Below, in pieces: positions 16,584 through 25,185 of a stretch of DNA of 39,539 bases. Origin of the DNA: Thermoplasmata archaeon (lineage in GTDB: Archaea > Thermoplasmatota > Thermoplasmata > Thermoplasmatales > GCA-001856825); contig JAKAUZ010000050.1 of NCBI GenBank assembly GCA_021817415.1, positions 1 to 39,539 of the forward strand, read 5' to 3'. How positions within the stretch are numbered: the stretch's first letter is position 1; each line of letters begins with the position of its first letter. The notes beneath the pieces were generated by a model. It was given only the letters and a program-made list of their open reading frames with translations. It was not told the origin of the DNA and searched no databases. Both the position numbers and the translations under genes were made by a program.

Positions 16584-17009
16584 GTGCCAGCCACGGAGAA
16601 TAGTGATAACTCAAGGAAATTTGTATACGAGCATCGCATAGCTTGGGTCGAGACAGACGCAATGGGAATCGTTCATTTTTCTAATTATTTCAGACTGTGT
16701 GAAAGGACGGAGCAGGAATTCATGCACCATCTTGGAGTCAAAAACAGGCAGGTATTCCTACCCAGGGTACACGCTACGTGTGATTACAAGTATCCCTTGA
16801 AGTATGATCAGGAAGCCAGGATCACAATGGTGGTAGAGGAGGTTGGAAAGAGACACATAACCTTTAATTACGACATAATTAACAAGACGGAGGAAAGAGT
16901 AAGCGCGAAGTGTAAGGTGGTGGTCGTCCCCGTTTTGATTGACATGAAACCGGCAAAAGTAGGTGAAGATATTTTATCGCTCTTGGAGCCATACGTAATC
17001 AAGAAGTGA
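16584..17009 (+). CDS. Hot-dog fold acyl-CoA thioesterase (4HBT/YbgC-like)
   Basis: A 141-residue single hot-dog domain. The active-site signature is VETDAMGIVHFSNYFRLCERTEQEF, containing the conserved aspartate followed by G-I/V-V-H-x-x-N-Y. The family hydrolyses acyl-CoA thioesters; the substrate is unknown. The GTG at 16584 is preferred because the TATA-like GATTATTTATC is centred 24 bases upstream; a TTG at 16569 is in frame. The gene is divergent from the ACT-like gene. Confidence 0.85.
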   Translation: MPATENSDNSRKFVYEHRIAWVETDAMGIVHFSNYFRLCERTEQEFMHHLGVKNRQVFLPRVHATCDYKYPLKYDQEARITMVVEEVGKRHITFNYDIINKTEERVSAKCKVVVVPVLIDMKPAKVGEDILSLLEPYVIKK

Positions 17010-17117
17010 GAAATGATAGAAGCTTGCCTGAGGACTTATTTTTATTCCTGGTCACCAGCATGTCGCCCTTCATTAGCATCTAAGGATAACAATTTATACT
17101 TCTCGTAATTGATATAC

Positions 17118-17324
17118 GTGACTGATAGGGAAAATAGGAAAATAATCATCGTACATAATTTTGACAAAGGGGAGTATATAGATGTGCTGAAGGTACTGGA
17201 GTCAACGGGTCTAGCAAAGAAGACTATAGTCGCCAGAACGACCCCGACGACCATGAACTGGAAATTGAAAGATTTGATCGCAGAATTATTTCTGGAAGAT
17301 GAAGAAATAAAGAAAAATAGATAG
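17118..17324 (+). CDS. Small conserved-looking protein of unknown function
   Basis: A 68-residue soluble protein starting MTDRENRKIIIVHNFDKGEY with a basic middle (KKTIVARTTPTTMNWKLKDLI) and an acidic C-terminus. The TATA-like AATTTATAC lies about 25 bases before GTG 17118, arguing that this is a real leaderless gene; a TTG at 17109 is in frame. No family recognised. It ends one base before the stop of the convergent rubrerythrin. Confidence 0.55.
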   Translation: MTDRENRKIIIVHNFDKGEYIDVLKVLESTGLAKKTIVARTTPTTMNWKLKDLIAELFLEDEEIKKNR

Positions 17325-17325
17325 T

Positions 17326-17829
17326 TCAGAATTTTTTGAAGGATGTGCCAGCGGTTCCACAGACAGGGCATTTCTCAGGTACCTTGCCAGTAGTGGTATA
17401 ACCACAGACAGGGCATATGAACACGTCGCCGATCTCAATGTCTTTTTTTTGTCTCACATTTTCCAGTGCATCCTTGTAGAGCTTCTCATGGATTTTTTCG
17501 GCTTCGAGGGCATATTTTGTTGACAGCTCGGCCCCTTTTTCATTTTGAAACCTTGCAACTTCGTTGAAGACAGGGTACATCTCCTCTACTTCATAAGTCT
17601 CTCCTGCAATCGCGTCTAAAAGATTCTCGTCTGTTCCCTTTATCATTCCGATGTTACGATAATGATTTGTTGCGTGTACTTGCTCAGCGTACGAGATCGC
17701 CCTGAACAGACGGGATATGTTCCTGAATCCATTTCTTTCTGCTACATCTGAATATATCAGATATTTCATGTGAGCCTTGCTCTCCCCGCAGAATGCATCT
17801 TCCAAATTCCTCTGGGTCATCTTTCTCAT
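17326..17829 (-). CDS. Rubrerythrin
   Basis: A 167-residue non-haem di-iron peroxidase. The N-terminal four-helix ferritin-like domain carries the glutamate ligands in AFCGESKAHMKYL, SYAEQVHATNHY and EVEEMYPVFNEVA...ALEAEKIHEKLY. The C-terminal rubredoxin domain has CPVCGYTTTGKVPEKCPVCG for the FeS4 centre. It reduces hydrogen peroxide in the cytoplasm. The ATG at 17829 (MRKMTQRN) is chosen because family members start there; an upstream ATG at 17877 would add an atypical 16-residue extension. Confidence 0.93.
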   Translation of the reverse strand: MRKMTQRNLEDAFCGESKAHMKYLIYSDVAERNGFRNISRLFRAISYAEQVHATNHYRNIGMIKGTDENLLDAIAGETYEVEEMYPVFNEVARFQNEKGAELSTKYALEAEKIHEKLYKDALENVRQKKDIEIGDVFICPVCGYTTTGKVPEKCPVCGTAGTSFKKF

Positions 17830-18023
17830 GTAGATCCCGTAATTATCAATCTTGACATTAAAGAATTTTCTGCACACGGGAAACTCTAAATCTGATAATT
17901 TTCCTAGTGTGAATAGATGAACCGTTCTTGCAATCCCAAATTGATCAATGTTTGCGGAACAAATTGTCTAATGGGTAGATTTCGTTATGATGCTAAAAGT
18001 GAACTCCTCATATTTATAGCAGG

Positions 18024-19211
18024 ATGGAATTTCAGGTAGGTGATCTTCTGCGGTATCAGGGAATGGCTGCTTCGGTGAATACCGCCCGGGCCATCTATGC
18101 GCTAAACTGGTTTGACATTACTCCTGGCTTCATCTACATAGCAGCTGATCTGAAACTCAGAGTTGTCGATCTCGGCATTATGACCGCCAGTTTCTATGTG
18201 GGCCTGGCACTTTTCCAGTTGGTAGGGGGCGTCCTTGCCTCAAGGATGGGGGCAAAGGTAGTTGCGTTCATCGGGATAATGACACTGGGCATTTCCGCCA
18301 TCCTTTCTGGCTATTCATATAATTTGACGGAACTGGCTATTTTCAGGTTCATGGCAGGAGTCGGTTCTGCCCTGTTCTTCTCTCCCGGCCTCAGCGTCTT
18401 GAAGAACATCTCTCCCCCGGAATCCTTTGGACTGCAGGTAGGCATCTATAATGGAGCTTTCAACTTAGGGGCTGGAGTGGGGGCATTTGGTTGGGTATTC
18501 GTTGACAGGATCGTTGGCTGGAGATTGTCCCTGGTAGTTGGTGGGTTGCTAGCGGTTGGCATTGCCGTAGAGAATGCGCTTGCCCTCAGGGACGTGAAAG
18601 AGGAAAAGGTGAGAATGGAAGGCATCACGGTGAGACTTGCAGGTATAGTCTGGAACAGGCTTCTGTGGCTGCTGTCAATAGGCACGATAATTGTTATTTT
18701 TTCGGAAACCATCATTGGCCAGTTCATAATATTTTTTGGCGAGAAATATCTCAGTTTTAGCAGTTTTCAGGCTGGCCTGGTCGATGGAGTCTTCCTGATA
18801 CTGGGATTCGTCGGCGGCGTAGTTGGGGGTCATATCATTTCAAAGACGTCAAGAAGGAAAATGTTCACTTACTTTATCTTGGTGGTTGATGGTGTCCTTT
18901 TCATGTTCATTCCTTTTGCTTCATCCTTTTACCTGCTTCTGGTTGTTGTCACTGCACTGGGTCTTGTAGTAGTTTCAGGTTTTTCGATACTGTACACTCT
19001 AGCCGCGGAAATAATAGAGGATAAGACGATGACATCATTCTCGCTTTCATTTGTCAACTTTATTCAGTTGGTTTTAGGATCCCTTTCGCCCCTCCTTTTC
19101 ACTGAGATCCTGGCCCATTCCGATTACATAGATCCCTGGATCATTCTGGGTGCAATTGGGCTGGCAGCAGTACCATTGTTGGTCCGTGTAGAAACAAAGT
19201 ACTTCAGGTAA
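18024..19211 (+). CDS. Major facilitator superfamily transporter
   Basis: A 395-residue carrier with about twelve transmembrane helices. The motif A-like loop ASRMGAKVV (about 70-78) between helices 2 and 3 and the central charged loop RDVKEEKVRMEG between the two six-helix halves are typical. It probably moves a small metabolite or drug with protons. A TATA-like ATTTATAG lies only about eight bases before ATG 18024, so the true start may be ATG 18063 (MAASVNTAR), which still includes the first helix. Confidence 0.88.
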   Translation: MEFQVGDLLRYQGMAASVNTARAIYALNWFDITPGFIYIAADLKLRVVDLGIMTASFYVGLALFQLVGGVLASRMGAKVVAFIGIMTLGISAILSGYSYNLTELAIFRFMAGVGSALFFSPGLSVLKNISPPESFGLQVGIYNGAFNLGAGVGAFGWVFVDRIVGWRLSLVVGGLLAVGIAVENALALRDVKEEKVRMEGITVRLAGIVWNRLLWLLSIGTIIVIFSETIIGQFIIFFGEKYLSFSSFQAGLVDGVFLILGFVGGVVGGHIISKTSRRKMFTYFILVVDGVLFMFIPFASSFYLLLVVVTALGLVVVSGFSILYTLAAEIIEDKTMTSFSLSFVNFIQLVLGSLSPLLFTEILAHSDYIDPWIILGAIGLAAVPLLVRVETKYFR

Positions 19212-19290
19212 TTATAGCTGGACCCATGAGAGGATTCCTATAATAAGTGCTTGAAGATATGTTTAAATTGTAGGCACTATTTTATTACTA

Positions 19291-20337
19291 ATGAGTAAAA
19301 TTCACTTTGAACCTTATATGGATAATCTCTGCATCTTTAAAGTCGATTATCACAACCAGGTCTCTCAAAAGTATAAAGGGATGATATTTGGAGACACATC
19401 GTCCCATTATTATGCGGGGGGACTGGTGAGAGAAAAGAATGATTGGGCCATTTACATAAACCAATACATTGCTCTCCCTCTTGATGAAATTGACTTGATA
19501 GTAAAAAAGATGAACTCCGAATACTCAGCAAAGGGGTACAACGAGAATGTCACTCTTGAAGGAAAATTTATCGTGAGGAGACTGTCCAGCGAACTGAATG
19601 ATTTCCTTGACTCATTGATTAGGACACCTGGGGTCATTGTCTATTCGATAGTAATGCTAGGCGAGAACGATACCCTGTTTGCCTTCAAGTACTCAAACAC
19701 TGAGGCTGAGGCAGTGACCAAATTACTAACCGAACCAATGTCTCACCAAAGCCTCGGTTTTGAGGTTTTGTACATAAATGACGAGAGGCTCGGGAAACTC
19801 CCGGGATTTTTCAAATTTGCATCCTATGTAAGCCTCAACTTTTCTGATTTCGTTCTAGTAAGCACAAAGTGGGAGATAAGCCCTGACAACATAAAGAACC
19901 AGAACGAAGGCATTTTTCAAAATGAGATGTATTTCAAGCCGAAATTTTTCGGTGAGAGCCTTTCCCCCATTTACGGGCAACTTGTCACTGCGGTCAAGGG
20001 AGAGGAAATAAAGGGAAATTCAAAATTCCGCCTAGTTGGAAAAAGGGACGAGGGAAAGAATGTTGAGTTTGACGTTCGATCGTACTGGTTCAACGACTTT
20101 TACAATAAAGTTATAAGGAATATCAATGGAGCATTTACTTATTGGGGGTACTGCGATGGGAAGGGGGAAGTTGATAATTATTATGTGATATACGAAAATG
20201 TCCTAAGGGATTTCCTCCTCGGCATCAAGATGCTCTGGGGTGCAGAAGCACGCATGAATCATTATAATTATATCACTACTGTTTCGAATCTAGATTCCGT
20301 TGCCACATCTGAATTAAGCGCATCGATACAAATTTGA
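19291..20337 (+). CDS. Unrecognised 348-residue protein
   Basis: A soluble, aromatic-rich protein. Alternating strands and helices suggest several alpha/beta domains. The N-terminal 240 residues vaguely recall the sensory halves of bacterio-opsin-activator-like regulators common in Thermoplasmatales, but I see no C-terminal helix-turn-helix, so I assign no function. The TATA-like GTTTAAATT about 26 bases before the ATG makes it a well-supported gene. It stands alone between the MFS gene and tRNA-Arg(GCG). Confidence 0.7.
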   Translation: MSKIHFEPYMDNLCIFKVDYHNQVSQKYKGMIFGDTSSHYYAGGLVREKNDWAIYINQYIALPLDEIDLIVKKMNSEYSAKGYNENVTLEGKFIVRRLSSELNDFLDSLIRTPGVIVYSIVMLGENDTLFAFKYSNTEAEAVTKLLTEPMSHQSLGFEVLYINDERLGKLPGFFKFASYVSLNFSDFVLVSTKWEISPDNIKNQNEGIFQNEMYFKPKFFGESLSPIYGQLVTAVKGEEIKGNSKFRLVGKRDEGKNVEFDVRSYWFNDFYNKVIRNINGAFTYWGYCDGKGEVDNYYVIYENVLRDFLLGIKMLWGAEARMNHYNYITTVSNLDSVATSELSASIQI

Positions 20338-20518
20338 AGCGATATTTATTCATGATTAGCTATCAGGATGCGAATGTGGCTGAGCGTATCCTTAGGATGT
20401 CTATAGATACTTGTTGCAAAACTTCTTAATTATACCGCCTTCCGGTTTATCTTATTCTTGTCCTCAAGCTTCCATGGAACTAATTTTCCGTCTCTCAGAC
20501 GCAGTAGTTTATCAGAGA

Positions 20519-20593
20519 TGCCCGAGCCGGGATTCGAACCCGGGTCTGAGGCTCCGCAGGCCTCTAGGATTATCCAAACTACCCCACTCGGGC
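20519..20593 (-). tRNA. tRNA-Arg (anticodon GCG)
   Basis: Cloverleaf on the minus strand: acceptor GCCCGAG pairs with CTCGGGC, the anticodon arm is GAGGC-CTGCGGA-GCCTC giving anticodon GCG, and the T arm is CCGGG-TTCGAAT-CCCGG. The discriminator is A and CCA is not encoded. There is no intron. Its first 15 bases also encode the C-terminus and stop of the upstream pcc1-like ORF. Confidence 0.95.
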
Positions 20594-20815
20594 CTTTAGG
20601 TTATTGTTGACCTTGTCAATAAACATTACTGATTCCAGGAATTCATTGATTGTCTTCCTGACATTGTTTGCATCTCCGCTGACCCTGCACAGAAAACCTG
20701 ATTTAGATTTCCTGCACTTTATGTATTTCCTGTTCTCTGGCAAGATCGATCTGACAATCTCCTCAGATTCCTCTCCTTCCAGCTTCAGGATCGCTTCAAT
20801 CTGCAGGTCTACCAA
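20579..20815 (-). CDS. KEOPS subunit Pcc1-like protein
   Basis: A 78-residue alpha/beta protein resembling Pcc1: an N-terminal strand IEAILKLEG, a helix EESEEIVRSILPENR, strands ending FLCRVSGD, and the helix NNVRKTINEFLESVMFIDKV like the family's LRATINSYLRWI. Pcc1 is the dimerising KEOPS subunit needed for the universal t6A tRNA modification. The start overlaps the upstream SelBL gene by 20 bases. The stop codon TAG lies in the D-stem region of tRNA-Arg(GCG), so the last residues ARVG are encoded by tRNA sequence. Confidence 0.65.
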   Translation of the reverse strand: MVDLQIEAILKLEGEESEEIVRSILPENRKYIKCRKSKSGFLCRVSGDANNVRKTINEFLESVMFIDKVNNNLKARVG

Positions 20816-21725
20816 CCCCCGAAATTCTCGGAGTAGAGTTGAGGGATGTCAGAGCGTAATTGATTTTTGCGATTGGGACCTTCCTCTCAGTATCTATCAG
20901 ATATCTCCCATCAGACACATCCGATACCTCAGCATTGACGTTGCTAAAGAGGAAATTGAGCTGAATTTTTTCACCAAGCTGCGTCCTGTTCTTTATTGAA
21001 GGATTCACACGGACGTCCAGGCGGATGGAATCTGAAAATTGCAGTTCGTCCTCGTGCAGTATGGTTCCCTTTGAGACCTCTTCGGGTTCTACTCCCTTGA
21101 CCGCCAGACCCACCCTCGAATACGGAACCGCAGTCTCAAAGTCCACGTCCATTATCTGTATGCTTCTGATCTCCACTTTTTTTCCGGAAGGGTAAGATGA
21201 AAGATGCATGTGTTTCCTAATTTCTCCTGAAATTACAAATCCAAGAATCACCGTCCCGACTCCTTTCACAGAGAAGGATTGATCTACCACGACCATTGCA
21301 TTCCCAGCTCTTACTGTAACCTCCCTTGAGACAAAGTTCTCGAAATTTCCAAAGTCATTCTGAAGATGAGTCATCTTGACATCCATGGTACTGGATATCT
21401 TCTGAAGCGTTTCGAATACGTCGTCTCCACCGACGACTCCAATATCCCTGATTCCGTAATAATCAATTGCTAGAAGGAATTCCCCGACAGTCCTGTCTAC
21501 TGTCTCCACGTTTAAGATAACCTTGTTGGCCACCGAAGCGGCATTTACGAGTGGCTGTATCCTCTCCGGATATTTGAAGGGATAAAGGAATGCGTAGCCA
21601 TTGCCCTGGACTTTAGAGTTGTAGTAATGAATATCTGTCTCAGAACCTTTCTTGGTAAATTTCTGGATATATTCCTCGTCACCATAAGTAAGTATTATCT
21701 GATCCACAGATGAGAATAGGTACAT
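20796..21725 (-). CDS. SelB-like (SelBL) translation factor paralogue with degenerate G domain
   Basis: A 309-residue protein. Residues from about 140 to 235 form an EF-Tu/SelB-type domain II, seen in FSVKGVGTVILGFVISG, ...VEIRSIQIMDVDFETAVPYSRVGLAVKGV and EEVSKGTIL, followed by a domain III-like part. The N-terminal 130 residues occupy the G-domain place but have no GxxxxGK[ST] P-loop or NKxD motif. This matches the archaeal SelBL family, which lost GTPase motifs; the function is not known. It is the first gene of a SelBL-pcc1-tRNA-Arg unit, with a TATA-like CTTTAATG about 25 bases before the ATG. Confidence 0.75.
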   Translation of the reverse strand: MYLFSSVDQIILTYGDEEYIQKFTKKGSETDIHYYNSKVQGNGYAFLYPFKYPERIQPLVNAASVANKVILNVETVDRTVGEFLLAIDYYGIRDIGVVGGDDVFETLQKISSTMDVKMTHLQNDFGNFENFVSREVTVRAGNAMVVVDQSFSVKGVGTVILGFVISGEIRKHMHLSSYPSGKKVEIRSIQIMDVDFETAVPYSRVGLAVKGVEPEEVSKGTILHEDELQFSDSIRLDVRVNPSIKNRTQLGEKIQLNFLFSNVNAEVSDVSDGRYLIDTERKVPIAKINYALTSLNSTPRISGVGRPAD

Positions 21726-21788
21726 TCATAAAAAACTTGGTTTCATTAAAGTGAAAGCAACAAACACCCGGCGTATGAGATGAGCTCT

Positions 21789-22154
21789 CTATTTTCCTGA
21801 GTCTTTGTCTACCTTTGCCATGAAATCAAGTAACTCTTCCATTATTGGTCCGACAGTCATCAGAGGAGTTCTGTGTTTCATGAAGAACTTCCTCCCTTCT
21901 GGATTTATCTCATAATATCTTCTGACCCTTCCATTTTCAACTTTTGTGTGGCTCTTCACAAATCCTCTTATCTCCATGTGTTTCAATAGCGAATATATCT
22001 CCCCCTCGGACAGTTTCTCTCCAATTCTTTCACTTATTTCATTTTCTAGGTTGTAGCCGTGCTTCGGAGTGGACCAAATACTCTTGAGCACCAACAGGGA
22101 GATTATGCCCTTAAACTGCCTCTCTCTCTTCTCATTCCTCATACAGCGTAGCAT
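21789..22154 (-). CDS. PadR-family transcriptional regulator
   Basis: A 121-residue winged-helix protein. The pattern GIISLLVLKSI..TPKHGYNLENEI...EGEIYSLLKHMEIRGFVKS, then RVRRYYEINPEGRKFF, is the PadR signature. Such regulators usually repress a nearby transporter or detoxification gene. It is divergent from the MFS gene at 22233 with about 80 bases between, so that carrier is the likely target. The TATA-like CATATTTATC about 25 bases upstream supports ATG 22154; ATG 22142 is an alternative. Confidence 0.88.
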   Translation of the reverse strand: MLRCMRNEKRERQFKGIISLLVLKSIWSTPKHGYNLENEISERIGEKLSEGEIYSLLKHMEIRGFVKSHTKVENGRVRRYYEINPEGRKFFMKHRTPLMTVGPIMEELLDFMAKVDKDSGK

Positions 22155-22232
22155 AGGATTTTGATAGATAAATATGTAATCCTGACTTGATTCACTTGGT
22201 AAACAATAATTACTTGAAATGATTCCAAGACA

Positions 22233-23438
22233 GTGAAAAACTGGAAGGTCAGCGTTCTGATATTCACTTCACTTGCTCATTTCATAAATGATGGTTATGG
22301 CCTCATGTTTTCAGTTCTCATCGCCTATTATGATAACATTCAAGGAGTTCAGCTATGGGTACTCGGAGCGATAGCAATCATTTACACTCTCATATCGGGG
22401 TTTATCAGCACTCCGGCGAGCATATACGCTGACCGGAGAGGGCTCCAGAAAGAACTGATGGCTTTAGGACTCTTACTTGACGGCATCTCGGCACCCTTTT
22501 TTGCAATGCCCTTTATCCTGCCCCATTACGCTTATCCCCTTATGGGTATTGGAGCTGTATTCCTCGGGATAGGACAATCTCTGTATCACCCGATGGGCGC
22601 ATACTTAATTTCAGTGGCGTTCGAACATTCATCGGCCCCATCCGCAATGGGTTTGAACGGATCATTTGGAAGCCTCGGAAGGGCCCTTTTCCCAATACTG
22701 GTAGTAGCGGTCATATCAACTCTTGGCAGCTTCGCGGGAGTCAACATTCTGGGTGCAGTCGCGATAGTATCTGGTATATTGATCCAGATTCTCCTGACTG
22801 GACGCAATCAGCCGACATTGCACAAGGATATAGGGAAGGGACAATCATTTTCGGGGATAGGAAGATTCAGATACTTCATTTTACCAGTCACGGCAATAAC
22901 CTTTTTCAGGTCAATGACTCTTTCAGCCTCAACCACTTATGCACCTGTCTATGTCACCAGACTTTTCAATTCGCACATACTAATGGGAGAAATATTGACG
23001 ATTTCGTATGCTACTGCAATAATAGGGCAACCATATTTCGGGAGAGTAACATCGAAGAGAGGAGGCAGGTTCACCGTTACTCTCACCATTCTGGCTTCAA
23101 CTCTCATGTTCATCGTTTTTCTATACGTCGGAAAAAATCTCCCACTCCTTCTGCTTTCTTTTTCTGCTTATTCATTTTTTGCCATGAGTGCATTCCCGGT
23201 ACTCCTGGGATACGTGAGCCAGGTGATTCCCAAGGAGTTTTCCACGACAGTGTCTGGGATCACTTGGGGTCTTGGGACCACTATTGGAGGGGCAGTTGGA
23301 ATTGCCCTGGCGTCAACGTTGATCCTGTTCGGGATGTCAATTTACTTCTCATTCTGGGTACTCACTGCCTTTTCAATTCTTGCCTCCGCCTTATTGCCAT
23401 TTCTTTACAACAGGAAGTTAGACCTCCCTCCATCTTGA
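22233..23438 (+). CDS. Major facilitator superfamily transporter
   Basis: A 401-residue protein with about twelve transmembrane helices, starting FTSLAHFINDGYG, a motif common in fosmidomycin-resistance-like (FSR) MFS carriers. The first cytoplasmic loop is PASIYADRRGLQ. It probably exports a drug or metabolite. The start is GTG 22233, with an AT-rich TATA-like box about 24 bases upstream. It is paired divergently with the PadR regulator. Its 3' end overlaps the convergent ABC permease by 21 bases. Confidence 0.88.
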   Translation: MKNWKVSVLIFTSLAHFINDGYGLMFSVLIAYYDNIQGVQLWVLGAIAIIYTLISGFISTPASIYADRRGLQKELMALGLLLDGISAPFFAMPFILPHYAYPLMGIGAVFLGIGQSLYHPMGAYLISVAFEHSSAPSAMGLNGSFGSLGRALFPILVVAVISTLGSFAGVNILGAVAIVSGILIQILLTGRNQPTLHKDIGKGQSFSGIGRFRYFILPVTAITFFRSMTLSASTTYAPVYVTRLFNSHILMGEILTISYATAIIGQPYFGRVTSKRGGRFTVTLTILASTLMFIVFLYVGKNLPLLLLSFSAYSFFAMSAFPVLLGYVSQVIPKEFSTTVSGITWGLGTTIGGAVGIALASTLILFGMSIYFSFWVLTAFSILASALLPFLYNRKLDLPPS

Positions 23439-24167
23439 CCTCTTAAGGGCAAGATAGGTTATTACCAGTGTGACTGCAACAAGGATTAACCACGATTCAA
23501 TGAAACCATTTGTCCCCAGGTTGATAAAACCCGTCGCACTCTGGGCGATTTCTGCCGAATATGTGGTCGGTGAAAGATAAGTGAGATACCTGTAGGGAAA
23601 TGGAATATAACTGATGGGATAATATACAGGAGGAAGGGTAGTGAGAATGGGGGAAAGTATACCGGAAAAGGCCCAGCTCTGGATGATATCCGAAGAAAAA
23701 GTTGACAGAAGGAATCCAAGAGATATTGAGAATACAAAAATAGTTGACATATCCAAGAACACGAAAACCCATCCGATGATTGTAGATTTTACGAACAGCG
23801 CGTTCAGTATTATCAGCAAGGAAATTGTTGGTAAAGAATAGACCAATTCGGACAGTGCCATTCCCGTTATATAAACGCCAGCTGAAGTTGGAGAACTGAC
23901 TACCATGTCCTGCACTCTCATGTCATTTTTCAAATGAGAGAGATCCCCTTGAAGTGAAGTCCCGCTCATTACCATGTTCATTATAAGTGCTCCTTCTGCT
24001 GCTACAGCAAGCAGCCTTCCGTGGCTCGCAAACGTCACGACAGCCAGCATAGACAGGGGGGCTAGAAGAGTGCTGATCAGTACGACGGGATAGTTCAGCA
24101 TTGCGTATATTGAATTCACCAGAACAGACGCATATATCTGGCTGGCAACATTTCTCCTAATACTCAT
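23418..24167 (-). CDS. ABC-2 type transporter permease
   Basis: A 249-residue membrane subunit with six hydrophobic segments. LQGDLSHLKNDMRVQDMVVSSPTSAGVYITGMALSEL in the middle is the conserved cytoplasmic coupling region of ABC-2 permeases, and SPTTYSAEIAQSATG is the extracytoplasmic loop. Its start overlaps the end of the ATPase gene by 11 bases, so they form a two-gene exporter operon, probably for drugs or lipids. Confidence 0.88.
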   Translation of the reverse strand: MSIRRNVASQIYASVLVNSIYAMLNYPVVLISTLLAPLSMLAVVTFASHGRLLAVAAEGALIMNMVMSGTSLQGDLSHLKNDMRVQDMVVSSPTSAGVYITGMALSELVYSLPTISLLIILNALFVKSTIIGWVFVFLDMSTIFVFSISLGFLLSTFSSDIIQSWAFSGILSPILTTLPPVYYPISYIPFPYRYLTYLSPTTYSAEIAQSATGFINLGTNGFIESWLILVAVTLVITYLALKRSRWREV

Positions 24168-25053
24168 CCTCTCCCCCCACCAGCTTCTCGAATATGTTGC
24201 CTAGCGATACTTCCTCAACGGTGAATCTTGTTTTCGTTTCTATCAGAGTCGGTATGAGTTCATAAATGGTCTTCTGATTTCCGTAAACAAAATATTCATC
24301 AGGAGATACCCTTGAAACACTCCCATCTTCGATTTTCAGGTTTGTGGTAGATGAATATACCTTGAGCACGTATGGATGTTTTATCCTCTTCCTTAGGTCA
24401 GATATAGTTCCATTATCCATGATTTTCCCGTGGTCCAGGATGCATATCAGGTCACCCAGTTTCTCAGCCTCTTCCAAATAATGTGTGGTGAGGATTATCA
24501 ACCTATCTCTCTTCAATTTGTCAAGAATACCCCACAATTCTTTTCTCGATATGTAATCAAGACCAGTGGTTGGTTCATCGAGGAAGATTACTGACGCTTC
24601 GCTTGCAATTACCGTTGCGACCATAAGCTTTCTCTTCTGCCCACCTGATAGCTTCCTATTTTTAACATTTTCAACTTCCGCAAGGTCCATGGACCTCAGA
24701 GCTTCTTTTGCAATGGATCTAGCTTCAGTGTGGGTATAACCTCTCCACATTAAATATGAGGAGACAGTCTGAATCGGGGTAAGCCAGGGGGCCGGACGTG
24801 CTTCCTGGGGGACAGCTGCTATCTGTTCTCTGACCTTATACGGCTGGGTGATAATATCATACCCATTAAGGGTCGCACTACCAGAAGTTGGGAGCAACTG
24901 GGTGGAGAGTATCCTGACCAGAGTTGTTTTGCCAGCCCCATTTTTGCCTATTATGGAATATATACCATTCATGCTGATTTCAAGATTTATACCGCTCAGT
25001 GCCGTGTATTTCCCCTCGTAAGTCTTTGCTAACTGGATGCTGGATATATCCAT
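24157..25053 (-). CDS. ABC transporter ATP-binding protein
   Basis: A 298-residue ATPase of the DrrA/CcmA type. Walker A is GKNGAGKTT (36-44), the Q-loop is VPQEAR, the signature is LSGGQ (135-139), Walker B is VIFLDE (155-160), the D-loop is TTGLD and the H-loop is TTHYLEEAE. A C-terminal accessory region of about 90 residues follows. It energises the adjacent ABC-2 permease. The TATA-like CTTATAACC about 27 bases before the ATG indicates a leaderless operon promoter. Confidence 0.94.
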   Translation of the reverse strand: MDISSIQLAKTYEGKYTALSGINLEISMNGIYSIIGKNGAGKTTLVRILSTQLLPTSGSATLNGYDIITQPYKVREQIAAVPQEARPAPWLTPIQTVSSYLMWRGYTHTEARSIAKEALRSMDLAEVENVKNRKLSGGQKRKLMVATVIASEASVIFLDEPTTGLDYISRKELWGILDKLKRDRLIILTTHYLEEAEKLGDLICILDHGKIMDNGTISDLRKRIKHPYVLKVYSSTTNLKIEDGSVSRVSPDEYFVYGNQKTIYELIPTLIETKTRFTVEEVSLGNIFEKLVGGEDEY

Positions 25054-25185
25054 AAACTTCGAGGGAATCCTAAATGGTTATAAGAATTTTTTAGTACTAA
25101 AAGAAATTGACGGATACGGATAGGACATTACTCCCGACAAAGGAAAAAACTAATGGTCTGAAAATAGAATCAAAAAAGGAAAAAT

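Noticed and set aside
17042-17371. Minus-strand 109-codon ORF with hydrophobic content
   Set aside because: It is antisense to the small gene at 17118 and overlaps the rubrerythrin end; the rubrerythrin and leaderless small gene explain the region better.
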